This document shows positions 23,010-36,749 of a stretch of DNA of 64,000 nt, piece by piece. Position numbers and translations under genes: made by a program. The notes beneath the pieces are model-generated. The model saw only the letters and a program-made list of their open reading frames with translations. It ran no database searches and was not told where the DNA came from. This DNA is from Metopolophium dirhodum (lineage: Eukaryota > Arthropoda > Insecta > Hemiptera > Aphididae): the NCBI RefSeq assembly GCF_019925205.1, contig NC_083562.1, forward strand, positions 17,856,001-17,920,000, written 5' to 3'. Positions within the stretch are counted from its first letter, which is position 1, and the number at the start of each line of letters is the position of its first letter.

Positions 23010-26000
23010 TAATTTTAAATCCAACCAAATATTTAACAAAATGTTGGTTATTTTAGATTAACCTTTTTTTCTAATAGGTGGGTACCTATAAAACCATGAA
23101 TAAAGAATCTGTTATAATATTTAATAAAAATCATTTTAAAAATGTTTTGTAGACCTATCTATTTGACATGATATAATTTGTCAACTCTTTCTCTATATTT
23201 TTCATGGGTTATTGAAATATATAATATTATATAATATATTTGATTGAAAAATTGTGTTCTGATTTAGAAAATCATATCAAAGTTTAGTTATTAATGTTTT
23301 ACTTCCATCATCATAACTCATAAGGCATATTGTGTATAATAATTATTAAGTAAGTCTTAAATTCAACCACTCAGAGCTTTCATACTTTGGACTCACTACG
23401 AGGAAGGAATATAGTTACTTACTTCTAGTACGCGCACAAGTAAGTGATCATTAAAATATATATCAAAGGTATAAAGATTTGACTTAAAAACACAAAACCA
23501 TAATATTTTAAAAATATAAAGGTTTCAATTAATATTAAATAGGTATACATATATCAAATTACATAAATAATTTTTACCAAATCTCAGATATTATATAATA
23601 GTACTATAGTATGTTACATAGTATGCTGTAAGTACTATATTATACATTATAATATAGGCTTTAATAAAATGTAATACAAATGAGGTACATCATAACCAAG
23701 TACCTACATCAAGTATTCATTTCTGCGTTGATGTATATATCGACGTCAGTTGGGACGTTACAAAAACATGCATCTTCCATTCATTCTCTATAAATGTGTT
23801 TTATTAAAAGTGCTTAACTATATCATCCTAGTGACCTAGTTAATAGCGGTGGATTGGCCAAACATTTTGGCCCGGGAAATTACCGTGTGACAGGCCCACC
23901 CAAGCACCTAATATTATATTATAATAATTAATAATAATTTTCCATAAAAACATATTTTTTTTAGGAATTCTCTTATTTATAATTTAATATAATATACGTT
24001 TAACATGTGAGTATGTAACTTTTGTTGATGATAACCCACATTATCAACTATATTCACTTTCCTAGCAGAAAAGAGTTTAAAATAGAAAATCAAAACATTG
24101 TTAATGTCTCAAAAAGTGTCGGTGATCACAAATTTTTTTTAAAAGAAACACATCATTATAAAATCAATACATTCATTGTTCCGCTCAGAATATAAAATAT
24201 TAAAAACAATTTTCTAAAATTATTTTCTAATATTTTATTCTACGTTTGTATAATGAAGACAACATAAAATGCGGCTGTAACGTGCTGCTCTGAATAATTG
24301 TTTATTAATAACACAGAGCCACAGTGTAGTATTATATTTTATTAACCTATAACAATAGGTCTGATAGGTGCACATAATATCAATTAATAGTTATATAATT
24401 ATGTTATTGAGCCCGTAATATACCAGTACTCAGCCTACGCTTGGGACAACTTTAAGATACACTGGTTGGCTCTTGGTTACTATTCATTAGGCACCAGTGG
24501 TAATGTAGTACTAGTTAGTATTAGTACTAATGCCAGAAATAGTTGTCCTGTATTAGTGTAGTATTAGTCACTAGATACAATTTTTGCCAATACTGTATAC
24601 GTAAGGGCTAGACAACAACTGTTGGGTAGCCAATACAGGCGAATTTCTACGCCCTTTGTTGGTGTCGACGTAAGACATACATTTCCGATTAAAATAAAAT
24701 ATAAATTAACTCATCTACACTACTTAGTGCAGCCAAAATGGTGACACGAGTATACGACAACAAACAGCGCAGGCACGCAGTTAAATATTATCAAATAGTC
24801 CGCAGCTAAGTATTAGTTAATATATTATTATAATGTAATATTTCATTAATACCACTATACTAGCTGATAATTTTGCTTTATTGCAGTATTATCGTAAAAT
24901 TATTTATTTATACCTACCTTAATAGTTAGGTATACTTAAGGTACTTATAAATACTTAAATTATTATTACAATATTGAAAGAATTGTAGTGTATAAAATAT
25001 GTTTTAGTAGGTACCTAATGTTTTTCATTCAAAATGGTTATTAAAAAGTTTTTCATAACTAATAAGTAGGTAATAAGTAATAAGATAACTATGGATAAAT
25101 ATTAGGTGCCTGTATTATTTTGATTCAATACGTTGAATTTCTAGTGTTATTTTCAACTAAGTAACCTTTAAGTCATTGATAATATATTGTAGAATATATT
25201 ACATTAATTATTGAATTAATTAATTTAAATGTTATAGATATAATTAATTTATAATGTTTTCAAACCGAATTATGAACATTTTAACTAAATAAATAGTGAT
25301 TTTTTTGTAGTTATGACGTTTTGTATTTGAAAAAAACATTATATAACACTATTATAGGGTAAATAATAATCAAAACAATTGTTGGGTTGTACGAATTCTA
25401 CCTATACTATAAGCAAAAATAAATATAATTGTATCGTAAACTCGTAAAATATGAACAAATCGTTCACCAGGTTCCATAGGTATAAATGTATTAAAAAGTC
25501 ATCAACAATTCATTATTTTAGTTTATTTTATTTTTGAAGCAAAATATCTACTAATTGACCGAATAGCCTTGTCAGATTAATTAGGTATTTAACAGATTAT
25601 ACTATTATATAACATAAACACCAATTCGTGGTCAATCTGTCTACCTAGATTGTGTTTGTATAATATAGTTCGTAGTAGTTGTGGACGTTTTATCATCAAC
25701 AAAAAATAATATTTTGATTATTGAGGTCTCTAAAGCTACATAGTATCATCATTAATTAAATATATTTAAATAATTTTTTTGATATAATTGATTATACAAA
25801 TCGGTATATAATCATTGATATTAGGTACTTAGGTAGGTACTGAGATTTATTGTGAGTATAAAAATGTAGAATGTAGGTAATAAAATAGTATTATAGATCT
25901 CATTAAACTTACATAGCTGTTTTCCATCAGCCTTTTATATAATTAGTCTCAATGTTCAATCCAATTATTATTAATTAGGTACATATTGTAATTGTATACT

Positions 26001-28669
26001 ACTGTACTGAATAGTGAATTATAATTTGCATGTGTGCATTGCGAGTCCGTTTCTAACACATGTTATTATAGTGTTATTACCTATACTTATTGTACGAAGA
26101 AATCACTGCATGAGGTCGAGGTAAACATTATTGTTGACAAAAAATGTATCTGAAGTTCTGAACCGACTGAACCTGAAGGTTTGGTACTTAGCTGTTAAAT
26201 AACAATTTGTATGATAGAATAAGTAAATAAAACATTTTAGTTTACAAACAAAATATTACTAATTTATGTGAATCATTTAAGGTAATTCTCCTTTAACAAT
26301 TTAATCTACATAGGTACAAATAACTAAATTAATCGATTTATTTATTGTTATTATTTGTTTATTATTTTATTCTTGATTATTATACCTAATATTATAGTAA
26401 TATTCACAATCTTTTGTATAGATAGTAATAATAACAACATAAATGATAATATTATAATATAATAATTATAAGAATAGCTTATATAGGATGTTACCACTGT
26501 GTATCCTCACTAATCTCGCGATTCACGTTAACCTTATTTGTCATTTATCTCACATTTACTTATTGTACTTATTGTATAGATCGTAAATTTTCATAAAAAA
26601 AAGAAAAAAGGAATAGCTTATATCCTTTACGGCGTTGTCCGTGCTACAAATTAAATGTCTGCGAATTACCCCTTCTTAAACTTCGTTATACGTAAACTGC
26701 ACATATTTTTAACTTGAGTTGTTTTGATCTAATATAAAATATAGGTCTAAAATTATATCTAATCATAATAACTTTTTATTTTTTTTAACCAATGCCAACG
26801 ATATCAAATAAACAAAAACGCGATAGTCTTTCACGGGTTAACTAAATTCAACATTTATGTGTTGAAAAGTAAAAAGTAAGTAATACAAATTAGCCAATGA
26901 CACTACAGATCTTGCTGATCCATCGACTAACATCTTACAAAAATCGATCAAAAGTCAATTTTAAGAATGATTTTATGTAGAAGATATATTTATTAGCTAT
27001 ATCTGTATTACCCGACTCATCAGGTTTCAAATCAATATATCTTCCTATAATTTTCAGTTGAAATATATTATACAAACAAAATTATAATGACTAATTTTAT
27101 GATTTTCCATTTCTTAAATCTTGACTTATTTTTTATGTTTGCACAAAAAACTTGAGACAGATTCAACATTTTGAAGTTGAAATTTATTCGGCTTAAATGC
27201 CAACTTAAACCCAATATTGTTAAGATTGTTATTCGCCTTTATGTGTTTACATAAAAAATATGTCCAGACTTTAGAAAACAAACAATAAAAGTAAGTATTT
27301 GGTTTTAAAATTTATTTTTATTTTTAAATACCTATTTATTATTTATTTATATTATTTTGTAAACAAATTTTGTATGACATTTTTCTTCTATTTCTAATTC
27401 TAATTTAATCTGTGGCCAATGGCAACCATTTAAATAAACTAAATATATTTGATTTTTGTGAGCTAAAACTAAATGCATGTGAGCTCCTCAAAATAAAAAA
27501 AATTGGCTTCGAGGTGCAAATCCTTGTGTATAGAATCTATGTCTCAAATTTCAGAACCACGAGGAGATAGACTAGGCTGTAGATCACTTATAAACAACAA
27601 GAACACATGCAAAAAATTGCATTTTAATTTTTATTAATATTGATATGTAAATGATATGCGTCCTACCTAACTTATTAATTCTTTTATAAATGAACATATT
27701 ATTGTTTAGTTAATTAATTTTAATCTCATTTGAACGATGTATCCGATACTTCCTTTTATTCGAAATGTGATGTCCTTTTAATACAAACAAATTTTTACGG
27801 TTTTGCTTTGTTTTATTTTTGATATTGATGTTTATCTATTTTTTTTTATATAACTATGGATGTCCCATCTGGCTTGCCAAAGATTTGTTCTTGTTTTTTT
27901 TTTAAATAATACTATAGGTAATATTATATTTGTAAAAAAAAATGTAATGCCGTATTTCTAATAGGTAATTATAATAGTAATATAATATGTAACCAATGGT
28001 AACCATAATAATAAGCAAAAAAAATTTCGAAATCTAAAAAAAATTCATGCACTACCTTTTGCTACCAAACTTTTTCAATTTTTCTTTCCCGAAATTCTCA
28101 TTGGGGCTATTATGAACATTTAAAAATGTATAATATTATTTTTAAGGCTTTATTTCATATATAGATAGGTACTTTATATTATAAATATACCATACTAACA
28201 CTTAATAATATATAGTCAAATGCAATTTTAGTTATACTGGTTTAAAACGATTATTGTGCAATTAATATAAAAAAAAAATGTCATGTAATGGTTTTTCCAT
28301 TCATTGTAATTCAAACTATGTAAATGCCTACCTACCTTCAAGTATTACTACCTATACAGTAAACTGAGTAAACAAAATACAATAATAATTAATATTACCT
28401 ATTATATTGATGTAATAGGAGTTTTTAGAACACAAAATAATAGAAAAATTCGACATTACAGCATAGACAGTTCTTCCTGATAATTAGTAACATTTTGATG
28501 ATAGTAATATGAACACGTAGGAGACATTTCGAAGTTAGTAGTACCTATTATAAATGCTTATAAACTTTCAGCAGAAAATAATGCATTTTTTATGCAAAGC
28601 ATATCTCACAATAATTAATACCTATTATATAATAAATTAATACAACATTATTAACCATTCAACAATAAC
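23010..28669. other. Intergenic region, mostly featureless
   Basis: A+T-rich DNA between two genes. Beyond the repeat fragments listed separately, it has a one-sided transposon-like piece at about 23850-23910 (GCGGTGGATTGGCCAAACAT) and two copies of GAATAGCTTATAT about 140 bp apart near 26472 and 26610. No coding frame is supported. Confidence 0.5.
24040..24200 (+). repeat. 3' fragment of the composite dispersed repeat
   Basis: It parallels 9825-9998: ATTCACTTTCCTANCAGAAAAG, then a TTAATGTCTCAAAAAGTG block, then AAAATCAATACATTCATNG and CGCTCAGAAT. Only this end of the repeat is present. Confidence 0.6.
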
Positions 28670-28943
28670 CATGGGTGTTTTTAAGGCCCGTGCACCTCCC
28701 CCTTATTCATGATATTATACTTTTTTGTTAATGAGAGTAGAAGTATGTATTGAAACCCCAGACGTATTCATCTATTATAACTTTTATAAAATGTGTTTTA
28801 TTGAATATAATAAATTACTTTTTATGTTTCTAGCATATGTATTATAGTATTGTAATAATAACTAATAAATGATAACATTATTTTGCATGTAAAATTTTTT
28901 TTGTGTCCCCCCTCCTGAATTAGACATTTTAATTACACCCCTG
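28670..28943. mobile_element. hAT-like MITE, 274 bp, decayed
   Basis: The left end CATGGGTGTTTTTAA and the complement of the right end, CAGGGGTGTAATTAA, match apart from three positions, and both lead into pyrimidine/purine-rich words (CACCTCCCCC and GTGTCCCCCCTCC on the plus strand). CAGGGGTGT is a hAT-style terminus. The flanks ACAATAAC and ACATAATA are only weakly similar. Confidence 0.5.
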
Positions 28944-30100
28944 ACATAATAATTGTATTATATGGTTTCTATGCATTATATATTTCTAAAAAATACCATG
29001 ATTTCATAATTTTTTTTTAGATTGTAATTTATTGACAAGAGGATTGTGTTGGTAAAAGTTATGTGCACTTCTTTACTTATCTTTCAGAAGAGTAAAAAAA
29101 TCTAAGAAAGTCGGATTTTTTCTTTTTTTTTAATTCCTTATTAGGTACCTAATTTTAACGAAATCTTCAATATAATAGTTTTGAGATCAATGTTAATTAT
29201 TTATGGACAAACACTAAAAAAACTTTGTTAAGAATCGTATATTGGATAATATAATTCATTATTGTCACTAAATTTATTTAACAATATCCACTTCATTTCC
29301 CACCAAAAACAGACGTTTTAAAAAACTGTACAATTTAATTTTTTAATTTTAACACATAAATTACAATAAGTTTTAAATTTATGACTTTATAAGATTGTAT
29401 TTTTAATAAATTATATGATTGTTGTCAATTGACAATATTAGCTTCATCGCTATTTGGTACAATTTACAATAAATACAATATAAGTATTGTTAATAATCGT
29501 TAAGAGACTATTAAATGTGAAAATAAAAAGGTAGTACATTTTGGCTTTTTATATTTATAATAAATAGGTAATTGAAGTAGGTATTATAAAATATGAGAAA
29601 CAGTTTAGTCATATAGAAAGTTAAAAATACTTAGTACCTATATTACAAGTTATTATGTTCAAAGGATGTATACCTACTTCCTTAATAAATAAATAAAAAT
29701 AAATGTACTCACAACAATTTCTATATTTCATAATTATATTTTAATCAAATTACTATGAATTATAATATATTATATAAATTAGAAGCTTGTAAAATTTACA
29801 AATAATAAAAATAATAATACTATAAGCAAACTGTCGTTCTAACGACGAATGTTCCATTAAATGACCTTTAGTTCAGCCACAGGGAAGAATATATTTGTGG
29901 TTATCCTTGTTCGAGTTTCAATTGCGTATTTATGGCGCATCGATCATTAGTGACTACTAGTCTATTGTTTGAAAAAAAACTATTATTGGTGGAAAATTAG
30001 AATAAAAGGACGAGTAGAGTCAAATGAAAATTAGTTGAGTTGTGTTGAGTTAACAGACAAGTTCAATATTCTTTATAATTCTTAACAAAAATCAAGAAAA
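28944..30100. other. Intergenic DNA upstream of the small secreted-protein gene
   Basis: A+T-rich with no frame. The promoter of the downstream gene should lie in the last few hundred bases. An AATAAAAGG box at 30000-30008, about 95 bp before the ATG, is a weak TATA-like candidate. Confidence 0.35.
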
Positions 30101-30121
30101 ATGGCTGCTACATTCACTATG
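30101..30121 (+). CDS. Exon 1 of the small secreted-protein gene (7 codons)
   Basis: ATG at 30101 encodes MAATFTM; the donor ATG|GTTAGT follows in phase 0, and the unspliced frame stops at once. Confidence 0.78.
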
Positions 30122-31851
30122 GTTAGTTAAATTTTCTTGTACTTATTCAAATTTATATTTTATTAGGTACCTATTTTAATCGTATTTTATATTATTACAT
30201 ATCTGTATGAATTGGATTTCTTAATTTTTAAATTTCAAATAATTAAAAATATAATGCATTTCATGTGTTCTTGTGGTGGTATAAGTATATCATCTTTATT
30301 TTCAATAAATATGAATAATAGTATTTCACAATTCAAAATAATTTTATATCTAAATGAAGAACTAAGTAGTAAAGCCTAACCATATTATAAATTATATTTA
30401 TCTCTAAATCATTATCAAAAACAGAACATATTTATTTTTTTTGTGAATACATTTTGAGATTCATGTGTTTTTTAATAGTTGAAAATTTAAAATAACTACT
30501 AAATTACTTGATTTTACTTTGTTGTGTTCTTGATAGTTAATATCTTAGAATTTTTAGTTTTTATGTAATATGTTCCAATAGAACGTATCATTTTAATATG
30601 ACGTATATCTACTATTGGGGGGAAAAAAACAAATCCTTAAAACAATAATAAAATAAAATACATTTCTTTGAAATTTAATTTTCGATTCATAGGTAGCATT
30701 CAAACAATAAATAGTTATATAAAACAAATCATTTTGATTTGAATAATACAATACTTTTAATAGGACGTCATATACTCATACTATAATAGATTTATTCACT
30801 CTAATTCAAAATGTTTTGTTGGATTAAACAAAATATGTTTTAAATTCAATTCAACTGTCAAATATATTGGTATATTAAAAAGTTAAGAAATAATAGCTTA
30901 AAGGTGATGTCAGCGCACTGTTTACCCACGCGCAACATATAGATAAAACGCATTTACGCAAAATAATTTTTTTTTATATTTTTAAGTAATCTTATAGTAA
31001 ACTCACCAATTATAATAACGATAGAGAACAATATTTTTGAGGGTATGGCATATAAATTGGTCTAAATATTGTCTCCAAACAATTTAAACATAGTTTAAAT
31101 TTACAAAATGTTTTATTTATATTGAAAGTCGAATGCCAAGTCAAATAATAATATAATAAAAGCCTGATGTGTCATTATAGGTACCTTCAAACATATTACT
31201 CTCTATAATTTTTGTAATTAATGGTTATATTACTCTAAGATTACTCAAAACTCATAAACTACGATTTTAGGTGAAAGCATTTTACTATAATGAGCGTGGG
31301 TTTAAGAAAGAAAACAAATATTGCGCTGACATCCTCTTCATAATAATATGTTCGATGAGTAATAACACGTGGTTTCGCTCATATATCTTTTTAAAAATCG
31401 ATTTATTTAAATGAACAATAACCACTAAAAGGGTATTAAATAATATATTGTTTTTATACTATATTCCAGATCCTGATGTGCTTGGCAGTGTTGAATGTCG
31501 CGTTCGCAATGCCCGCTGCACAACCAGCCGGAGTGGCGACAAATGAGGACATGAAAACTGCAGAAACTTCGCATGGCCATTTGCCGTTTTCGTTTGGTTT
31601 CGGTGGTTATCCACGGTACTCGCCTTACGGATACGGATACAGAAGTGGTTTAGGTAATGAATTACTTTAAATAGTCAAAATACTAAAAACTCGAGAAGAA
31701 CATGCACACCTAATACATATAAATTGATATTATATTTTTAATAATAAATACTATTTGATTCGCAGGTATTTCAATCGGTTACCCAACTCCGTATTCCCAC
31801 TCAATTGGTTATTCAGAAGACTACCCACAATATCTGCCTCAATTCAAATGA
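30101..31851 (+). CDS. Small secreted Gly/Tyr-rich protein, 96 aa, three exons
   Basis: Coding exons are 30101-30121, 31470-31653 and 31766-31851, with GT-AG introns of 1348 and 112 bp (phases 0 and 1). The start context AAAAATGG is good. Exon 1 plus the start of exon 2 form a signal peptide, MAATFTM-ILMCLAVLNVAFA, with likely cleavage before MPAAQP. The mature part of about 76 residues has no Cys. It carries a short polar segment, then a Gly/Tyr/Pro/Ser-rich tail (FSFGFGGYPRYSPYGYGYRS ... IGYPTPYSHSIGY). This composition resembles insect cuticular or glycine-rich secreted proteins and some salivary proteins. No family can be named from the sequence alone. The split signal peptide over a long first intron is typical of small secreted insect genes. 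Confidence 0.85.
30902..31336. mobile_element. TTAA-type foldback MITE in intron 1, about 435 bp
   Basis: The ends share a perfect 12-bp inverted repeat, GATGTCAGCGCA at 30906-30917 and TGCGCTGACATC at 31322-31333. The right terminus complement GAGGATGTCAGCGCAATATT resembles GAGGATGTTACATAGATATT of the element at 16693-17107. Inward, both arms carry a further shared word (ACCCACGC). The flanks are TTAA (30898-30901) and TTCA (31337-31340), one mismatch from a TTAA duplication. Confidence 0.65.
31470..31653 (+). CDS. Exon 2 of the small secreted-protein gene
   Basis: The acceptor ACTATATTCCAG ends at 31469. The frame starts ATC CTG ATG TGC and completes the signal peptide. It ends GGTTTAG|GTAATG in phase 1. 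Confidence 0.85.
31766..31851 (+). CDS. Exon 3 of the small secreted-protein gene
   Basis: The acceptor TTGATTCGCAG ends at 31765. The split Gly codon is completed and the frame runs ISIGYPTPYS... to QYLPQFK and TGA at 31849-31851. Confidence 0.83.
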
Positions 31852-31948
31852 GAAACAGCGATAACTTACAATTATTATTACGTACACGATATTCAAACAT
31901 AATCTCAAATTTAAACTTATTTCTTATATATTTTATGTAATGGTAAAA

Positions 31949-31954
31949 AATAAA
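31949..31954 (+). terminator. Polyadenylation signal AATAAA
   Basis: Lies about 98 bp after the TGA of the small secreted-protein gene, within GTAAAAAATAAATAC. Confidence 0.55.
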
Positions 31955-34900
31955 TACAAATATCTGGTTTAAATTGTTTTGTATTATGTGTTTGTAGTTA
32001 AAAAAAATACAAATTGGGCATTACAAGCGTTGATAAAAATACAATACAGGTTTAGTTAGGTACAGATTTTAAGTTTATGTTTTTATAGTTTGGATTTAAT
32101 TTGATTTTAAATATAGTAATAAATAATAATGCTTTATTATTTCGCACAGAATGATTTAAAAACAATTCGTTGTTTTTACCAGTTGATTGTAAATCATTGA
32201 CGACTGACAGTACAATACAATTGTTAACTTGAAAGTTGTAACAGTTAAAACAAATAAAAACAATTATATTTAGTACGACATTAATTTATCTTTAGTCAGA
32301 ATAAGGTACAATATTATTAAATTATTACTAAATAATGTAGGTTAGATAGTATATATATATACCATACTTATCTGCTGCTTATTCCATATTTATTAAACAG
32401 TAAATTCACCGCAAGTTCTGAAAATAAGGAATAGCCAATAGACTAGTACTACAGGTAGGTACTGAGGTACAACAACACAAATTCTATAAACAATTATTGT
32501 AGGTACATTTATATGATGAACTTTTCAAAGAAAATAATTTAGTGGATGCAACATAGATGCATGACCGTATATTATAACACTTTTATAGACATTTAGAGGT
32601 TCTCGTGTTTTCTTTAGGTTTGCTGACACAATAAAACTGATGGAGACATAGTCACGCACATTAACTACAAAAACACATGAAAATACATAATAATTTACAT
32701 GTACTACGGTAAAGTGTATTTTTAAATAGCGTGTGGCTGACACATTTTCAAAAAATATTTGTACCGTTTTGTATTTCTGGGTATTTTATTTCATTTTACA
32801 TAATTAATTACAGCAGTTGCTAAATGCGAATACAATATGAATGCACACAATTTAAACTTTATTGTATCATATGGCCATGACATAACATTGCTGCAATAAC
32901 AAAAGAGTTAGTTTTCATCGTTTTATCAAATATCATAACAAATTTCATAAATTTAATTAATGCAAATTCCATTACGCTACCTTATAAAGTTATCGGAATT
33001 CGAAAAATACTCAAATATATAGACTATGGATAAAAGTTGATGATTTTTGTTACCTATAATATATAAAAAAAGGTACTCTTCATTTAAGTTAGTAAACAAT
33101 CTCAAATTATTAATGCTATTAAAGTTAAAACAATCAAAATGCATGAAATGAACATACTTTTACTACAGTGCGTGGTTAGAGCTAAAATATGGATGGAAAT
33201 AATTTATCATATTAAATATTTTTATTTCCTTTTCTAAACTAAATATCATTATTTAATTTGTTTCATAAAAGATTGTATGTAATAAATAATTGAGCCTCTA
33301 AAAATAAACTGCTTATCTTCTCGTGCAAAAATTGAGTGTCTTATAAGGTCTTTATAACATGCTTTTTGGTTATTGTGAACTTAAAACAATGTTAAAATGT
33401 TGCTAGTTTTATTTGAAACAATTTTTTTGTTTAATTACGTAATAATTAATAACTAATACTGATGATCTGGCATCCCACAATATGTAAATTATTTAGAAAA
33501 TGTAATAAATACTTGATGTTATATTTTTAATTTTGAAAATTTTGAATATTTCTTGTATTGTCCATAGAACGCCATACTACAATATCATAATATTATTTTA
33601 AAGTAAGTATTTTTATTTTTTAAATACCTAATCACATCTAGTGTTAATTTTCATTATGTGACAACTATAACGACATATTAAGCAGAGAAAATTATATACC
33701 TATTATTTTACTATTAATTTCAATTTGCATGTCTATACATATTTTATCTATAAGCGACATTATATTAAAACATAGCGTGTCTTCTATTGGAATAGACACA
33801 AATATTCTATGGAGTATATCTGAATCAAGTTCGGTAATATTATAATCTATTATGTGAGAAATAATTGTGCGATATCTTTTGTTAAGTAACGGACATTGCT
33901 GTTCGACTGTTTACAGAGAGGATAATATAATATGACATTTTATAAAAGTTGCTTAATAATATTCATTCGGTTCATATAAGTTGAGCCAAAGTTGGACTTT
34001 TGTCAATTACATTGGACAATAGAAGGGGTTATGGGATACTGATGGACTAAGTTCTTACCATAATGTAAAGAGTGAAAGTAAAGTTTAATGGTTTTTTTTA
34101 GTTCATATCAAGTTTAAATTAAATTACTATAAAATAAAATAAATAGTATTATTTTTCATTTAGAAAACAATTGATTCTGCAGTAATTAAAATTCATAGAT
34201 TCATCAATTTAAAATTATATGACGTTCGTTGGATATTATTAGAAATTATCGCAATATACGTATTTGTTTAATATTGTAAGCAGATATTGCCTGTTCTTAA
34301 ACGATATAAAAATTAAATTTAAAAATATATAAACACATTGTTTAAAATTGTGCTTAGTGTGTTTTTCAGGGTTCGTAAAATATGGTTAAAGTGTAGTTCA
34401 AATTTTTTTTTGACATTATTGTTTCCACCACATTTATAAGTAGTAAATACGTTATCCTAGCTATTTTTGTATTATATTAAAATCCGATAGTATCTGCTGG
34501 CTGCTAGAATATTAAAAAAATCCAATATTTACATATCAATATAATATATTTGTATAATATGGAATAACAGATACCTACTACCGGGTAGTGTATTATACAT
34601 AACAATATACCTAATACATGTTGCACTCAGGAAATATATTTATGTTTTTCACTGACATAGGTCTATAAAAGTAACTTTTAGAAAATGTATACTTTCGATT
34701 CGCTCCAAATGTTCAACATGATGTCATCATGTACCCCCATAAAATTAAGATTAATATGTAAAATTGTGAAAACCTCAGATGTTGAAGCCTTATTAACTTA
34801 ATAATTAATATAAAAAAAAAATACATGTCTCATGAAGGTACCTATATTGAGTTTTAAAAACATCATAAAATCCTGTTAATAATGAGTAATGTCTATCATT

Positions 34901-36675
34901 TTTATTTCTCATTGAGTTGTGAATCAAACAAGAAAAGAAAAATTTAGAAGATTTTAATGATGTCTTGTATCCGGTTTTCTAAGGCATAACATGGTAAATT
35001 TTAAGTTTAGAAAAATACGTTTTACCATGTTATTTTAATATTAGAGTGAAATAGTGAACTGACCAATTTATTGTCAAATTTGAAGGTAAGAATATTATCC
35101 ATAGTACCAGGGCTTATGTAGAAATCCAAGCCTAAGTTATTCTTTGAATATTTGTCATAAATATACGCATAGTTTGTTATTAGGAAAAATGAACTTAATT
35201 GTTACATTTCAGTACATATTTTTCGCTGGATTCTTTTCATCCAAAAATGGAAAGTTGAATTTAAAATGTAACAGATATTTTAAATGTATTTAATAGACAA
35301 AGGCAATAATGATATAAATTGATATTCCCCCAGATTACATTTATCAAATAGTTTTGATTGGAAGAACATTTTAATTTCACATAAATTAATTTAAATTAAT
35401 TATTAATTAAAAATATCATTTATTTAGATTTTAACAGAATTAAAATATTAAATATAAATACCCAAAAGGTATGCAATACGTTTTATTTGTATTTTAAAAT
35501 TTTCATTTTGCCATAAGCAATAATCATTATTATTCATGAATCTAATAATTATATAAAACAAAGTACGTAGGTATATAATATCATATATGTAATATATTAT
35601 ATTAAGATTACGTAAGTTTTTGGACACTTTATATCAAATATATTCATAAATCATAGATATAAGTTGTATATAAATTATAATACTACACAAACATTCAATA
35701 TATCAATGGATTTATATAACATCTGTTTTAATTATATTATATCAAATAATACAAAAATTATGTTTTCTTACACTTATTCATAAAATTATAATAATAAACA
35801 TTTTGATTTTTTTCTCACAATTAAATGTGTTACAAATAATTTAAAGTATTATTTAAATATAGATATCATAGTAGTAATTGCGTGTATATTTTCTCATAGT
35901 GATTTAATTTATGTATTAAAGTTAAATTTATAAGTATCTATGCCGATAATATTATTATATCCTTAATGTATATCAGGTATGAATAATTATAATATTATAT
36001 AAAACATATAATAATGATTAATCCAACCAAATATTTACACAGATCTTAAGTGTGGCTATGCACTCTCTCCGTTGAATTAGCATGGCATCTTCAAAAATAG
36101 AAATACTAAGTGTTTTTAATACGAAGGCCACTGAAATGGTATAAAAATGTTCTCTGTCACTTTTGTTTGGCGATTGGCGCTCACAAGACCTACTCACCAC
36201 TGCATATAGATCAGCTGGTACAATGATTCGAAAGATTTATATTATATTATTTTAAAAGAAAATTTTAATTCAATGATAGTTCTTACTATCATACAATTAA
36301 ATTTGATATACCTACGTGATATTTGTAATATTTTTAATTTATATGTATTTTTATTAATACGATGGTTACACGGGATTGAACGACTTCAATGGTTTTTTTG
36401 ATTTGATTGTCCCAACAGTAATCCAGGAATTAATACAAAGAATAATAATATTACAGATTTTTTTTTTTTCTTATCAAATGTATTGTTCAAACAATTTTCT
36501 ATTTGGATCAAATAATGAATACTTATAAATAGTTATAATAAATGAAATAATTTTTAAATATCTATTTTTGGTTTATAAAACTACACAGACTTATCATAAT
36601 AGTTTATAAATTATTATAATTTTTGTATTAATTATGTGTAACGCAATTATTATAGTTCAAGTCTTGAGTGTTGTA
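31955..36675. other. Featureless intergenic region
   Basis: About 4.7 kb of A+T-rich DNA between two convergent genes. No credible frame, inverted-repeat element or RNA gene was found. The 3' UTR of the minus-strand gene must begin at its left of 36676, but no clear poly(A) hexamer lies close by. Confidence 0.5.
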
Positions 36676-36749
36676 CTATTGTGTTTTTGATATATTTGCT
36701 ATATTTTTTGATCCCGACGAATATTCATCTTCATCGTTTTCTCCTTTGT
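36676..36749 (-). CDS. Exon 5 (last) of the type II membrane-protein gene
   Basis: The acceptor ATATTAATGTAG is followed by ACAAAGGAG. It completes Asp and runs KGENDEDEYSSGSKNIANIS to TAG. Confidence 0.72.
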
